Assembly: GCA_947396885.1 (NCBI GenBank)
Contig: OX377203.1
Location: 22,075,253-22,139,252, forward strand
DNA: 64,000 bases
Direction: 5' to 3'
Source of the DNA: Heligmosomoides polygyrus polygyrus
Lineage: Eukaryota; Nematoda; Chromadorea; Rhabditida; Heligmosomidae
Shown here: in pieces, positions 55,001-64,000 of the stretch
Position numbering within the stretch: the stretch's first letter is position 1
Layout: each line of letters opens with the position of its first letter
Position numbers and translations under genes: made by a program
Notes under the pieces: generated by a model
Databases searched by the model: none
Told to the model about the DNA's origin: nothing
The model's input: the letters and a program-made list of their open reading frames with translations, nothing else

Positions 55001-55297
55001 GTTTTGTAACTGACAAATTTTGTTGGCATTCGTTTGATATCGCCTACTTTATTACTGCCTTCATTGACTTTCTTCTCCACTTATAAAATGCACCTAAATG
55101 TGTCCTCCTTTCTGATATTATGGGAAGGTATGCTTTTATAGTATGCTAATTCGACACTTTTTGAAGTTTTTTTCGTTGAATGATATTACTTTCGGTTACT
55201 GAAGTTCACTGATTAAGCTATCATTGACGATTAAACGCGTTTGTTTGAAATTTTGCTTTCTGCTTTCTTCAGCGTGGGCTATTTCTACGAATTTTAG
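52086..55297 (+). CDS. Five-exon host gene: small membrane protein with Ser/Arg-rich tail
   Basis: Proposed exons are 52086-52148, 52204-52327, 54419-54564, 54843-54961 and 55273-55297. They sum to 477 bases, 158 residues plus stop, and every junction keeps phase (0, 1, 0, 2). Donors are AAT|GTAAGT, ACTA|GTGGGT (weak), CTG|GTAGGC and GA|GTGAGT; acceptors are CTTCCAG, CATCCAG, GTTTCAG and TTCTTCAG. The first intron is 55 bases, typical of nematodes. Residues about 1-45 are hydrophobic (MSLVSAVLSPFVGVFLFLY, then ILLILLTLTISGVLAFLISY): one long or two short membrane segments. The rest is polar: SSNLPSRSSSSDGS, an acidic SDEDNPGSP, a basic RRMRKRDWAKKLYKS, RRSSDDSDSSNG and a C-terminal VGYFYEF. 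I do not recognise the family. It probably sits in a membrane with a phosphorylatable cytoplasmic tail. The weak second donor and the tiny last exon are the least certain parts. Confidence 0.55.
52936..53403. mobile_element. Palindromic MITE with tRNA-like centre, inside intron 2
   Basis: The ends ACCAGGAAACTATCTCAACG and CCGTTGAGATGGTCTCCTGG are inverted and match the 44540-46121 foldback. The arms pair through AGAGTTAGGGAC and GTTGGCTGGAAACAG. The centre has GGTGGCGCAGTGGGTAGAGG, a tRNA-A-box-like phrase. Confidence 0.85.
53405..53630. mobile_element. Palindromic MITE, 226 bp, inside intron 2
   Basis: AGACAAATTTTGGTTAGTAG is mirrored by CTAACCAAAATTTGTCT. The arms also pair at GACCATGAACTGGTTTGAA and around GGCG..CCACG. 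It abuts the previous MITE almost directly. Confidence 0.8.
53760..54380 (+). pseudogene. Tc1-like transposase remnant, inside intron 2
   Basis: Across broken frames the plus strand gives MVWGGII, PLVFVDKGVKIEKGVHQRDI, LESVVLPWVQ, WTFQQDSAPEHRAKSTQAWC and WPPYSPDLNPMGY. These match the second half of Tc1/mariner-superfamily transposases. The final catalytic Asp of PxDY is Gly here, the N-terminal half is missing, and several stops occur. The right end TTTTGGTGCACCCTGTA resembles a terminal repeat. It is non-functional, lies within intron 2 and does not disturb the reading frame. Confidence 0.75.
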
Positions 55298-56689
55298 CCT
55301 AGGACCGTTTTGTCATCTCATTAGTAGGTTAATGGTTAGTATGATGTTGGTCCGTTTCTCGTTTCGCTTCCGAGCCATCTAAGCATGTCACCCCAAGCGG
55401 CGAAAATACTCATTTGTCTATCGCCAAGCCAACATAGGTTATCATTGTGTAGCCATGTATCCATTCCAACTGCAGTTGCGATGCATCGAAGTTAATCCGT
55501 GGTGTATCTCAAAGTCAAGTTGGACTGGTTAATGAGTTGGACTGGCGTTAATCGATTTCTTCTACTTGTTTTTTTTGTTCCCATTTTTATGAGGTGGTCT
55601 TGAGACCATAGAATTTGCTGGTATTTTGTAGCTCTCTAGAAAACTCTCGAGGAGTATGTGAGCTCGTACAGTGTTGCGACATCCAAGCTGATCTGTCAAA
55701 AGCTAAGGAAGCGCTAGATCTCACTGCATAGTTAAAAGCAGAAGAGGAAGGGGGGGGGGTGATATATGTCGGCGCCAACCTTCTCTTCTATGATACTCTG
55801 CGCCTTCTACCTGCGCATCGACGAGCGGAGAGGGTTTCAACCATATTTGGTGTGTGTAATGATGCAGGAGCTCTAGTCGATATACGATTCAAGACTCATG
55901 GTCAGACGTAGCCATCATACCAGTCTCTTCAAAGTAACCGATATTCAGTTATCGTTCGCTGAATTTCTACTCTGATAGGTGAGGAAATACCTTCGTCTGG
56001 CCCATGTTTTCAACCTCAACAATGGTTTTCAATAAAGTCACTCAGAGCGTAGTCCTTCCTCACTTTGTAGCGTTGCAACTGAAAACTTTTGTTCACCTTC
56101 TCTGGCCTGTGTTGGATTTCCTTGAACGCCTTTCTTTGTTTTTCTTCACTTGCTAAGTCTAGCCCCCATTACTACAGTGCTTAAGACGCATCTGCAGGTA
56201 GCTTTGAGAACTGTTTGCAAGAGCAGACTGACAACGTCTTTCTGTATGGAGGATGGGTCACTATGTTTAGTATAGGCCGTTCCTAAAGTGAATTTTGTTT
56301 AGGAATTATTCCCTTTGATTTTCATTCCTCTTCGAACAAGTTGCTTCTGTTCAAATATTGTTTCGCCGCAGCTTTTATGACACAAACGCACTAGGAATCC
56401 CTTGTGTTATCAACGTTTTCGCGAGTACGTGTGGTCTCGTTTTCTTTGCAAGATGGATTAACCGCTAGTTTTGCACAGGTGATAGATTGTCGTTGCTGAG
56501 AAGCGTGCAATTAGATAAATTCGACGCTGTCTGCACTTCTGCACTTTCTGCTAGCGTCCGTTGTTCCTCAAGTAACAGTCGCGAAACTGAACGACCTTGG
56601 TTGCGACGTATTCTACAGCCTTTCATGCGATTATTAATTAATTTTCTTACTTGATTGAATGTTTTAGGTAAGGTTAGGCTATCATCCTT
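55298..56689. other. 3' region of the host gene; candidate poly(A) signal
   Basis: The first AATAAA after the stop is at 56031-56036, which would give a 3' UTR of about 730 bases. No other gene was recognised up to the next SINE. Confidence 0.35.
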
Positions 56690-56960
56690 ATCGTAGCGCA
56701 TACGGAGGAGGCGTCGGGCATCCGATCCCAGCCAGATTCTTGGTTTGAACTTAACGCCGAGACCAACCAAGCCTTCCATCCCTCCGGGGTCGGCGAATTG
56801 GTACCAAACATGTCTGGTAAAGAAAAAGGAATCACTTGTTTATCGACTGGCCACAGCAAGTCATTGTGTAGACGAAATATGCATTCAAATCGCCTCCACG
56901 AAATCCAGTAGAAGTAGAGTGCGTGGCGCATCCTACTTCTACTGGATTTTCTGCTGGATT
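56690..56960 (+). mobile_element. tRNA-headed SINE copy
   Basis: The body AACGCCGAGACCAACCAAGC, GGGGTCGGCGAATTGGTACC and GTAGAAGTAGAGTGCGTGGC is in family order. The tRNA-like head is degenerate, and the 3' end carries an inverted repeat of GTAGAAGTAG (CTACTTCTAC). Confidence 0.8.
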
Positions 56961-57098
56961 GATATAACGCGTGCTTTATCTCTAATGATGAGGCGTTTTT
57001 AAGGTGCAGTCATTTATTTTCTAAATCACCTATAGGTACAGCAAAAAAAGTCATCTTAACCGTAAGATGTCGGTGTTGCTTACATATTTATTTAAGTA

Positions 57099-57992
57099 TT
57101 GGGGTGTCCAGAAAGTATTTGCAGAAATACGACATTTTTCAAAATAACACCATTTTTTAACAACATTTTATTAATACCAAATAATTTCCATCAACATCGA
57201 CTACTCTCCGCCAACGTTCCACAAGAATTCGAATAACTCTGGCGTAGAAATCCGGCGACTTGGAGGCGAAAGAGCTCGGAGGTCATTTTCGAGGTGGTCA
57301 CGATATTCATCATGCTTCCCTTCCAGATGATGCTGAAGTGATCGGAAAAGGTGGTAGTCACTTAGGGCCAGATCTGGGCTGTACGATGGGTGCGGCAGAA
57401 CTTCCCATCCGAGTTCCAGAATTTTCTGAGAAGTCGTCCACGCGATGTGTGGGCGCGCGTTATCGTGCAACAAGCGAACTTTGTCGAGCTTGTGCTGTTC
57501 CTTGCGCACCTTATCGGCCAGTCTCTGCAGTTGGGCAGCGTAGACCTCAGCAGTGACAGTGCTGTCAGGCAACAGCTCGAAATGGTAGATCCCATAAACT
57601 CCCCACCAGACGCTCAGCATGACTTTCCTCGCATGAGTTTCACCTTCTACGAAAGATTTCAGCACTTCATCGCGTTGGCACCACGCACGTTGACGAGCGT
57701 GGTTGATGGAGAGGAGCCATTTTTCATCTCCTGTGACAATCGTGTCCAGCTAGTTGAAGGTACGACTTCGGGAGAGCAGCTGAGTGCATGTGTCCAGACG
57801 TCTTCGCCGCTAGATGTGTAGACAGTTCGGCCATCGTACAGTGAAATAGACAAGGAAGGCGGAGCTGGATATGTTACGCAGATAGAGCAGGATACTGTCT
57901 TTATATAGCACTTATGTCGAAATCTTCAGAAAGTCCTAGAACAAATCTGGAACATTGCGAAGTTTTCTGCAGATACTTTCTGGACACCCTGA
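57099..57992 (-). mobile_element. mariner, internally deleted copy
   Basis: The ends TTGGGGTGTCCAGAAAGTAT and ATACTTTCTGGACACCCTGA are inverted. The flank is TA on the left (57097-57098) and TG on the right, so the duplication is damaged. At 894 bp it is about 400 bases shorter than a full mariner, missing the N-terminal coding part. It belongs to a different subfamily from the mariner at 28620. Confidence 0.85.
57201..57853 (-). pseudogene. mariner transposase, C-terminal catalytic part
   Basis: In one frame with an early stop (FN-stop-LDT) the minus strand reads VTGDEKWLLSINHARQRAWC, then MLSVWWGVYGIYHFELLP, LLHDNARPHIAWTTSQKILE and PHPSYSPDLALSDYHLF. The DD34D triad is present (GDEKW, HDNARPH and SDYHLF, 34 residues apart), but the DNA-binding N-terminus is absent. 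No active enzyme is expected. Confidence 0.9.
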
Positions 57993-59221
57993 TGTGTGTT
58001 TTTATTTTTTTTTCGGATAGAAAGAGGAAAAATATCAAGCGGAGAGGCTAACAGTATCCAATGTTTGGCTCTTGCTTAATGTTGTCCTTGCCTCACAACA
58101 AGTTTTCTGCACGCGTCTTATCTTGATCACGTATCCTACACAACTGTAACGATCTCATAACAAGGCTATGCGCATTGAATGGCCCAGATATGTTGTAGCT
58201 CGTCCTCTACTGCTAGGATGAATGCCTGCTGGATTGCTACAGTAGTTTCTGCCAGCCTGTGTTTTTTATCTGTTCGTGCCAGAAATCTTTGAAGTGATTC
58301 CTCTTTTTTTCCACAAGGGTGTCTTGCACACAGGTGGGTGTTTTGTCGGATGCGCACTAGTCATGATTATAATGACAAGCAAGTAGTGCAAAAATTGGCG
58401 TTGATGAATTGCTTTCATGGCATATTACTCCTCGTAATCCCGTTGAGGCGCTCTAGGTGTTCGTTTAGACCAGGGATGTTAAGCTTTAGTCGTTTAGTTC
58501 TAAACCGTTTTTAACGAAATTTTCCGCCAATTTTCGTTAATAGGTCCATCTTTCATACACAATTTGTACGTCAGCATGGCGCGTTAAAAAATAATCTAAA
58601 CGCTATTCAAAATGAATTCGACTTTTTTTGAAATCAAGCTGAACGAACTACAATCTGAATTAAACTAGGTAATCTTTGATGAGGTGAAGATAAATTTTCG
58701 AACTAAGAAAAATATTTATGGCTTTTGTGGTTTGAACATTTATAATTTGCTGTCGCAATAATGTATAGAGCGGTTGAATTCTCGTAAAATCTTCATTTTA
58801 CAGTGCAGAATAAGGAACTCCTTGAGACGTTGAAAAAAGAGCTTGCGCCATTTATCCGTATAACACGCATAGATTTCTATACCAACAACTCCGTTTACGC
58901 GTGTTACACATTAGTCAACAAGAAAAGTGAAAAAAGGAGCTAAACACGTAGATTCTTCACTTGGTGGTCTCAATCAGTGTTACATTATCGATCAGATGCA
59001 CAGAGTGACGTAGTACGGTAAAAAATGCTGTTTGCTTTCTTGCACTTTGTAATGAGTCTAAAAACATTTTTCTAAACTCGTTTATAACATCATAGAATGT
59101 TTAATATAAAAATATGATATAATACATATAATATCTAAAAATACTGCAAAAAAGCGTGCAAACTATGTGTTCGCTTTTTTAAAGGTTAAAAATGGATAAA
59201 TTACGGTGTTAATGTTTCCTT
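57993..59221. other. Unassigned 1.2-kb region
   Basis: At 58473 the phrase CCAGGGATGTTAAGC resembles the start of a hAT-type end (compare CAGGGATGTGCGGAA), but no partner end or duplication was found. The rest is AT-rich without features. Confidence 0.3.
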
Positions 59222-59455
59222 TTGGGATATGCCCGCTTTCTACCCCCACGGAATGTCGTAGAGGCAATTTCAATGCGTAGTTGGCCTATAGAACAACTTG
59301 CGGTGGTCAGCTGATGAAGAACTTACTGTTTTATCCCTCCCAGGCAACTCTGGTTCTAATTTACCGACTCTGAAGGAATGGAAGGCTTGGTTGGCCTGGG
59401 CGGGAAATCCGGATGAGGAACCTGCACGCGGGAGTCGACACCTGACTTAGCTACC
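59222..59455 (-). mobile_element. tRNA-headed SINE copy
   Basis: On the minus strand: GGTTCCTCATCCGGATTTCC, CCCAGGCCAACCAAGCC and ATTGAAATTGCCTCTACGAC in family order; the copy is diverged at both ends. Confidence 0.75.
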
Positions 59456-60491
59456 ACGCGCCATTCGCTCATTAGAAGGAAGGAATCATAATATTACGAA
59501 AGAATTTTTCGAAATCGAAACATTACTTCCTTCGTTTAATTTGGAAGACTTTCATTTTGATTTGGAAGGTGCTCTGCTGGTTTCAAACAAATCTGGTTTG
59601 CCTCGAAAAGTGTCCATTTCGACGTGGTGTATTTCGATGTTGACTCCCACATCCCTCCACTTCTGAACATGCCGGAGATCTATAGTACTGCTTGAAGATA
59701 TGGCTTTCGTTATATTAATGAAAAACGACCAGGAAAATGGTAACCTTGCCCTAGGAAATGCCTTATCCGAAAATTTGCGTTAAGGCAGATTTTAATGCGT
59801 TGCCGTTGATTTATGAAAATTGAGAAATCGTTAGCCGTTAAATGTACACCGTTGAATTTGGTCTAAATAGTGATTTACTCTGATGATTTGTTATCATTCC
59901 CAAACATGTCCGATATCAATTAATTGGTCGTGAAGCCTTGGAAGGCTAAGTTTTTGCCGCGATCCCAAATCATGCTGCATGTAATGCACTCGGCTAAAAT
60001 CCCTAATCAGTTCATTATACCCCAACTGTGGAACTGAAGCTACATTTGTTGGTGTGGAGAATCGAGTTTTGAAAATTGGTTAATTCTGTACTTACGTATA
60101 AGGAAGGTTAGTGCGATTGACGCGGAACATTTCAAACAAAATGAGAGTGCTCAATGAGCCTTTTATTCGAATTAAACTGCACAGCATTAATGGAGTGCAG
60201 CGGTTTTGTTCTGTTCGAGAGTCGGTTCTTTCAACGATCGTACGCCTTTTCACGTGTGATCCTTTTTGTATTGGCCGCTGGTCACCAGCGAACTAGCAAC
60301 TGAGCCACAGCTAGAGTCTACGCTATTTGGTGTGGTCTTTACATAATAACCTTGCTGTGTAGGCAACTGGATGCAAGCACAGAGTGCATTGCGAATATGG
60401 TCTTTTGGGCCCACTCTATAGTTGGCGCTCTCGATTTTTCGAACATTCGAATGGTTTCGAATGCTCACAAATCACCACCACTCACCACCTA
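59456..60491. other. Unassigned region
   Basis: Phrases near 59570-59650 (GTGTCCATTTCGACG) recall the old AT-rich family at 46507. No gene is supported. Confidence 0.3.
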
Positions 60492-60493
60492 TA

Positions 60494-61735
60494 CAGGGTG
60501 TCTCAAAAAATGTATACACTGTTTCAAAGGTGGTAACTTTTCTCACAGTAAAGGCAATGGGGACGTTAAGGGCTCGTATGAAAGCTTAAGAAAATAAACA
60601 TGTTCTGACACGTGAGTGGTATGGAATGCGCCATGCACTCGTCTGAAATGTTGCATTTTACACTCGATTGATTGTGCCTCTCTTGAATACATGTTATAAT
60701 TTATTCACAAAGTGGCCGTTTCGGTTGATTTGCGCTTGACATAAAGTTTAAAGCTTAAAAACACACTATGGCTTGTGAAAAATGCAAGGTTTCCTAAAAA
60801 TCAAGGTACTATGTGAAAGGTTAAAACATTGCTGCTAGTGAACCTTTTGAAAATTTTTGGGACTTCTATGGAAGTACAGGGTAACAAGATTACTGTACCG
60901 TACAAATAGTCAAGACTGCGCCATGCTCCCGCCTGAAATCTTGCATTTCAGACTCCATTGATTGTGTAGGACTGAATGCTTGTTACAATCTTGTTAGTAC
61001 TTGGCCAGATTAACTTGTGCTGTGCTTCCTTCAACGTTTGGAACTAGGCGATCATTTGAAAGATACGTAACGTGCGGTAATGTTGATTGCACGACTTGAA
61101 TGTGAGCAGGAGCCCCATTTTACAAGACGGATTCTTTGAAGTGATGAAGCAACATTCAAGCTGAATGGAAAGGTTTACCGGCATAATTGCAGCTACTGAG
61201 CAAAGGAAAATGTTAAAAGAAGCACAGTGCAAGCAATAACAAAATTGTAACAAGCATTCAGCCCATGTACAATCAATCGAGTCTGAAATGCAAGGTTTCA
61301 GGCGGGGGTATGGCGCAGTCTTGACTGCTTGTACGCAACAGTAATCTTGTTACTTTGTACTTTCATATAAGTCTCAAAAATTTTCAAAAGATTCATTAGC
61401 GACAATCTTTGAACTTTCAAATAGTACCTGCTTAGGATACCCTGCATTTTTCAAACGCAGTAGTGTGTTATTAAGTTTCAAATTTTAAAAGAAGCAAATA
61501 TTAAACGAAACGGCTACTTTGCGAGAAATTTTAACAGGTGTTCAAGCGAAACGCAATCAATCGAGTGTAAAATGCAAAGTTTCAGACGAGTGCATGGCGC
61601 ATTCCATGCCGCTCATATGTTAGAAAATTTCTATTTTATTAAGCTTCCATATGAGCCCTTAACTTCCTCAGTACGTTTACTGTGATCAAAGTTGTCACCT
61701 TTCAAACAGTGTATACATTTTTTTGAGACACCCTG
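60494..61735. mobile_element. 1.24-kb foldback element with TA duplication
   Basis: The ends CAGGGTGTCTCAAAAAATGT and TTTTGAGACACCCTG are inverted, flanked by TA on both sides (60492-60493, 61736-61737). The two halves are inverted copies almost throughout, meeting near 61116; examples are GGAATGCGCCATGCACTCG against its mirror at 61585-61605. TA duplication and a CAGGGTG terminus suggest mobilisation by a Tc1/mariner transposase. There is no coding potential. Confidence 0.9.
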
Positions 61736-61845
61736 TATATAAAAGAGTTAACGGTTGATGACGTCTGAATGATCCAACCTGTATGGGATATGCCTCGTCA
61801 ACCATCGAGCTGGCAAAATTCGCTACTCAACGTTACTGCCCAAGG

Positions 61846-62450
61846 AGAAGCGCAACTTCTACTGCTTGACACAATGGCTAATACGCGCGTTTCTGAGCGT
61901 CCAGGTTCAGAAGCCGTGTCTCCGACTTTGTGCCATGAACATGGGGACCACTAAGCGGGTAAGAGGGGTAAGGGGGGCTTCGAGGATGGGGGACCTGGAG
62001 AGCGACCAGGAAGGAGTTACCTGAAGAAGGGATCAGGATGGGAGTCAATAGGGGAGAAAACAAAGCAGGCTAGGAGGTGGCACCAAGAAGGGGAAGGCAA
62101 TAAGGACCTGTGGGGGTTACCGATAAAGGGGAGCAGTAAGGAGGATCCAGTACGAGGGGACCAGTAAGGGAGACCAAGCGTGCGGATTTGGAAGATGTGA
62201 CACTGATGTCGCGCGATGGATGTCCGGTCAACGTCGTCGTGCCGTGAGCGTGGGAGAACCGCTAAGGGGGAGGAGTAGTAAGCGGACATCGCGGGAGGAC
62301 CAGTAGAGCGACTAGAATAGGGGGAGCTGGAAATGGGACCGGGAGGGGGAACTCTGCAGCAGAGGAAGCGCAGCCTCCTCCTGCTTGACACAGCTGCAAC
62401 TGCACGCGCTTCTGAGCGTCCGGATTCAGAAGACGGATTCCCTGCGCGAT
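61846..62450 (+). repeat. Direct repeat flanking a purine-rich tract
   Basis: Two copies of about 90 bases (61846-61935 and 62357-62447) share CTGCTTGACACA, GCGCGTTTCTGAGCGTCC / GCGCTTCTGAGCGTCC and TTCAGAAG. Between them, about 420 bases are strongly G+A-rich on the plus strand (AAGGGGAAGGCAATAAGGAC-like), with loosely repeated GGGGACC units. Confidence 0.65.
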
Positions 62451-63180
62451 GTTAGTGGACTTTATGTTCTATAAAAATTGGTTTCCTTAGTTAGTGATGC
62501 TGTAAGATTGCGCGGAGTGCGCAAGTGGGAGACACGCCATTAGGCGTGTCGGAGCGTTTGTTTCTAATATTGGAATTCGAACATATTCGAAAAATGCTAT
62601 TTTTTCGAATATTCGAATGAAAATCATTCAAATCCCTATTTCGAATAGGTTATTCGAGCACAACTACAGTCTGCTCATCACTCCTCGGATTTCGTATCAT
62701 TCTTTCCTCCATGTTTGACGTCGCCACGGGAAGCTGCTGGGCGGGTGACAAGAACTTCTGGCTGGCGCCATTGTGGTTATAGGGCGTAATAGATCGAACA
62801 CGCCCTCTATCTATCCGGCATTAGTGACTGGTGTCAGATCGTTCCTTTGTGACCCAAAAAGCTATGGTTTTCCCGTCACGTGGCCTCAGAAATCATTGCT
62901 TAAGCAGGTACGCTTCTCAATTTTCTCAACCGCGCTTTGGGTGGGAAAGGGGGGAGACATGCCCGACGTGGATTGAACCCGCTGACATTTTGTTCTTTTT
63001 TCACTTTTTATTTATCATTCTTGTTTGCCTATATGGCTGCTAGCTTTCTGTTTTTGAAACTGTATAACTTGATAGAAATTTAGCGTTGACTCAAAAATAA
63101 GAAATCGCTGAAGACGCCAATCACTATATGCCCCTTTACGAGTAGGATGTGATATGTGTAGGATATTAAAACTTTTACGA
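62451..63180. other. Unassigned region
   Basis: An AT-rich palindromic stretch (TTTTTCGAATATTCGAATGA near 62610) and a B-box-like GGGTTCAATCC on the minus strand (about 62970-62980) were noted, without a complete element around either. Confidence 0.3.
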
Positions 63181-63893
63181 TTACTGGCGCAAAACAATTC
63201 GAGGAGGGTCACCTTGTGCTGAGTGACTATCTGCCGTGTTAGGAACACATGCATCACCTGTATCACCTCTCGTCCCGTTGATCATCGACTTGCTCGAGCG
63301 GGCGCAAGCAGCGTCTCCATTCGTCCCTCTCGCGTGCTCCAATGGATCCTCCTCGCTCGATGTCACACGAAGAGCATCATATCGGTCGTTCAGGGCTTTC
63401 ACGAAGAAGTCCGACCAACATGTTGGTGGGCGTCCTGGTGTTCTCTTGACATCCCCCGGAATCCAGTCGGTAACGGCTCTCGTCCAGTGGGTGTCTACGA
63501 GGCGCATTACGTGGCCAACCCACCCAATATTCTTGGCCCACGCGACAGCGTCTCTGATCTTCGAACGTCGGCGAAGCTCGGAACTCCGGAGGCCTTCTCT
63601 CACTTGTGTAAGTCGTGTCACTCCGAGCATTGTCCTCTCGATTCCACGTTGCGCGACGCTGATGGCGTGTTCGTCCTGCTTTCGTATAGCCCAGGTCTCT
63701 GAGGCGTATGTTAGGGCAGGAAGAACAGTGGAGTGGAATAGGTGGGCATGGAGTCGGACGTTCCTCGTCTTCTTTGCGACTTCTTCGACGCTCTTGAAAG
63801 CTCCCCAAGCCGCTCGTTTCCTCCTGCTCAGCTCTGGCGCTAGATCGTTGGCCACACTGACTTCGCGACCCAGATCGACGTAGCTCAGAAATC
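63181..63893 (-). pseudogene. RTE-like LINE, 5'-truncated C-terminal part
   Basis: The minus strand has an open frame of 224 codons: FKSVEEVAKKTRNVRLHAHL, STVLPALTYASETWAIRKQD, ISVAQRGIERTMLGVTRLTQ, WVGHVMRL and [20 protein letters not shown], followed by a tail region to the stop at 63181. It is the same subfamily as 33060-34395 and preserves the C-terminus that copy lost. It begins abruptly at 63893 inside the RT domain, as 5'-truncated LINE insertions do. Confidence 0.85.
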
Positions 63894-64000
63894 ACCTATC
63901 TCATTCACCACTGGGGTTAACACACCAGTGCTGTGTAAAATTTTTTAATTTCGTCCAACATAGAATGTCGTGTAGGCTTGCCGGATCTACATGTCCTAAT

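Noticed and set aside
58470..58490. A fourth hAT element starting CAGGGATGTTAAG
   Set aside because: Only the first nine bases match the family terminus, and no opposite end or 8-bp duplication was seen.
62950..62985. A SINE or tRNA gene from the B-box-like GGGTTCAATCC on the minus strand
   Set aside because: No A box at the proper distance and no family body could be found.
1..64000. CRISPR array, rRNA genes, bacterial operon or LTR retrotransposon
   Set aside because: No regularly spaced repeats, rRNA signatures, operon-like gene runs or paired long terminal repeats with gag-pol motifs were seen on either strand.

Overview
The window looks like gene-poor, repeat-saturated chromosomal DNA from a nematode, most likely a clade V strongylid such as a hookworm. 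The evidence is CR1- and RTE-clade LINEs, a mariner close to the hookworm bandit type, tRNA-headed SINEs, Penelope-like remnants, dense MITEs and short (about 55 nt) introns. No bacterial operons, rRNA genes, CRISPR arrays or convincing canonical tRNA genes were seen. The organism call is inference from element types, not from a marker gene.

Left third (1-34 kb). A decayed CR1-type LINE (175-4010, minus) is cut by a hAT-like end at 1-174. A decayed RTE LINE (4459-7488, plus) lies between 13-bp target duplications. A nearly intact RTE LINE (8638-11766, minus) sits inside an older CR1 reverse transcriptase fragment, flanked by a 19-bp duplication; its 5' leader is a tRNA-like sequence with A and B boxes. 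From 12 to 27 kb follow SINE copies, foldback elements, Penelope-like remnants with hammerhead-ribozyme-like cores, and a hAT-type element carrying a nested tRNA-like retroposon. A GC-rich island (27.3-27.9 kb) may hold host exons. A structurally complete mariner with an uninterrupted DD34D transposase lies at 28620-29902. A third LINE type (RTE-like, FADD) is at 33.1-34.4 kb.

Middle (34-52 kb). This is mostly non-autonomous DNA elements: an 8-bp-duplication foldback (36648-37129), a second hAT copy inside a tRNA-like composite (37.5-39.4 kb), PIF/Harbinger-like MITEs with 3-bp duplications (31.4, 43.9, 48.5 kb), a 1.6-kb foldback with tRNA-like arms (44540-46121), and a 2.6-3.2 kb stretch around 40-43 kb that I could not assign.

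Right (52-64 kb). The best host gene is a plus-strand, five-exon reading frame (52086-55297) whose exon phases all agree. It predicts a 158-residue protein with an N-terminal hydrophobic hairpin and a Ser/Arg-rich tail. Its second intron has been filled by two MITEs and a Tc1-like remnant. Beyond it are an internally deleted mariner (57099-57992), a 1.24-kb near-perfect foldback (60494-61735), a purine-rich tract between direct repeats (61.8-62.5 kb) and a 5'-truncated RTE LINE (63181-63893).

The elements form layers. LINEs supply machinery that SINEs and tRNA-like retroposons could borrow; hAT, mariner and PIF transposases could mobilise the MITEs and foldbacks. Nested insertions with target duplications give a relative chronology. 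tRNA-like Pol III promoter modules recur in at least four unrelated element families.
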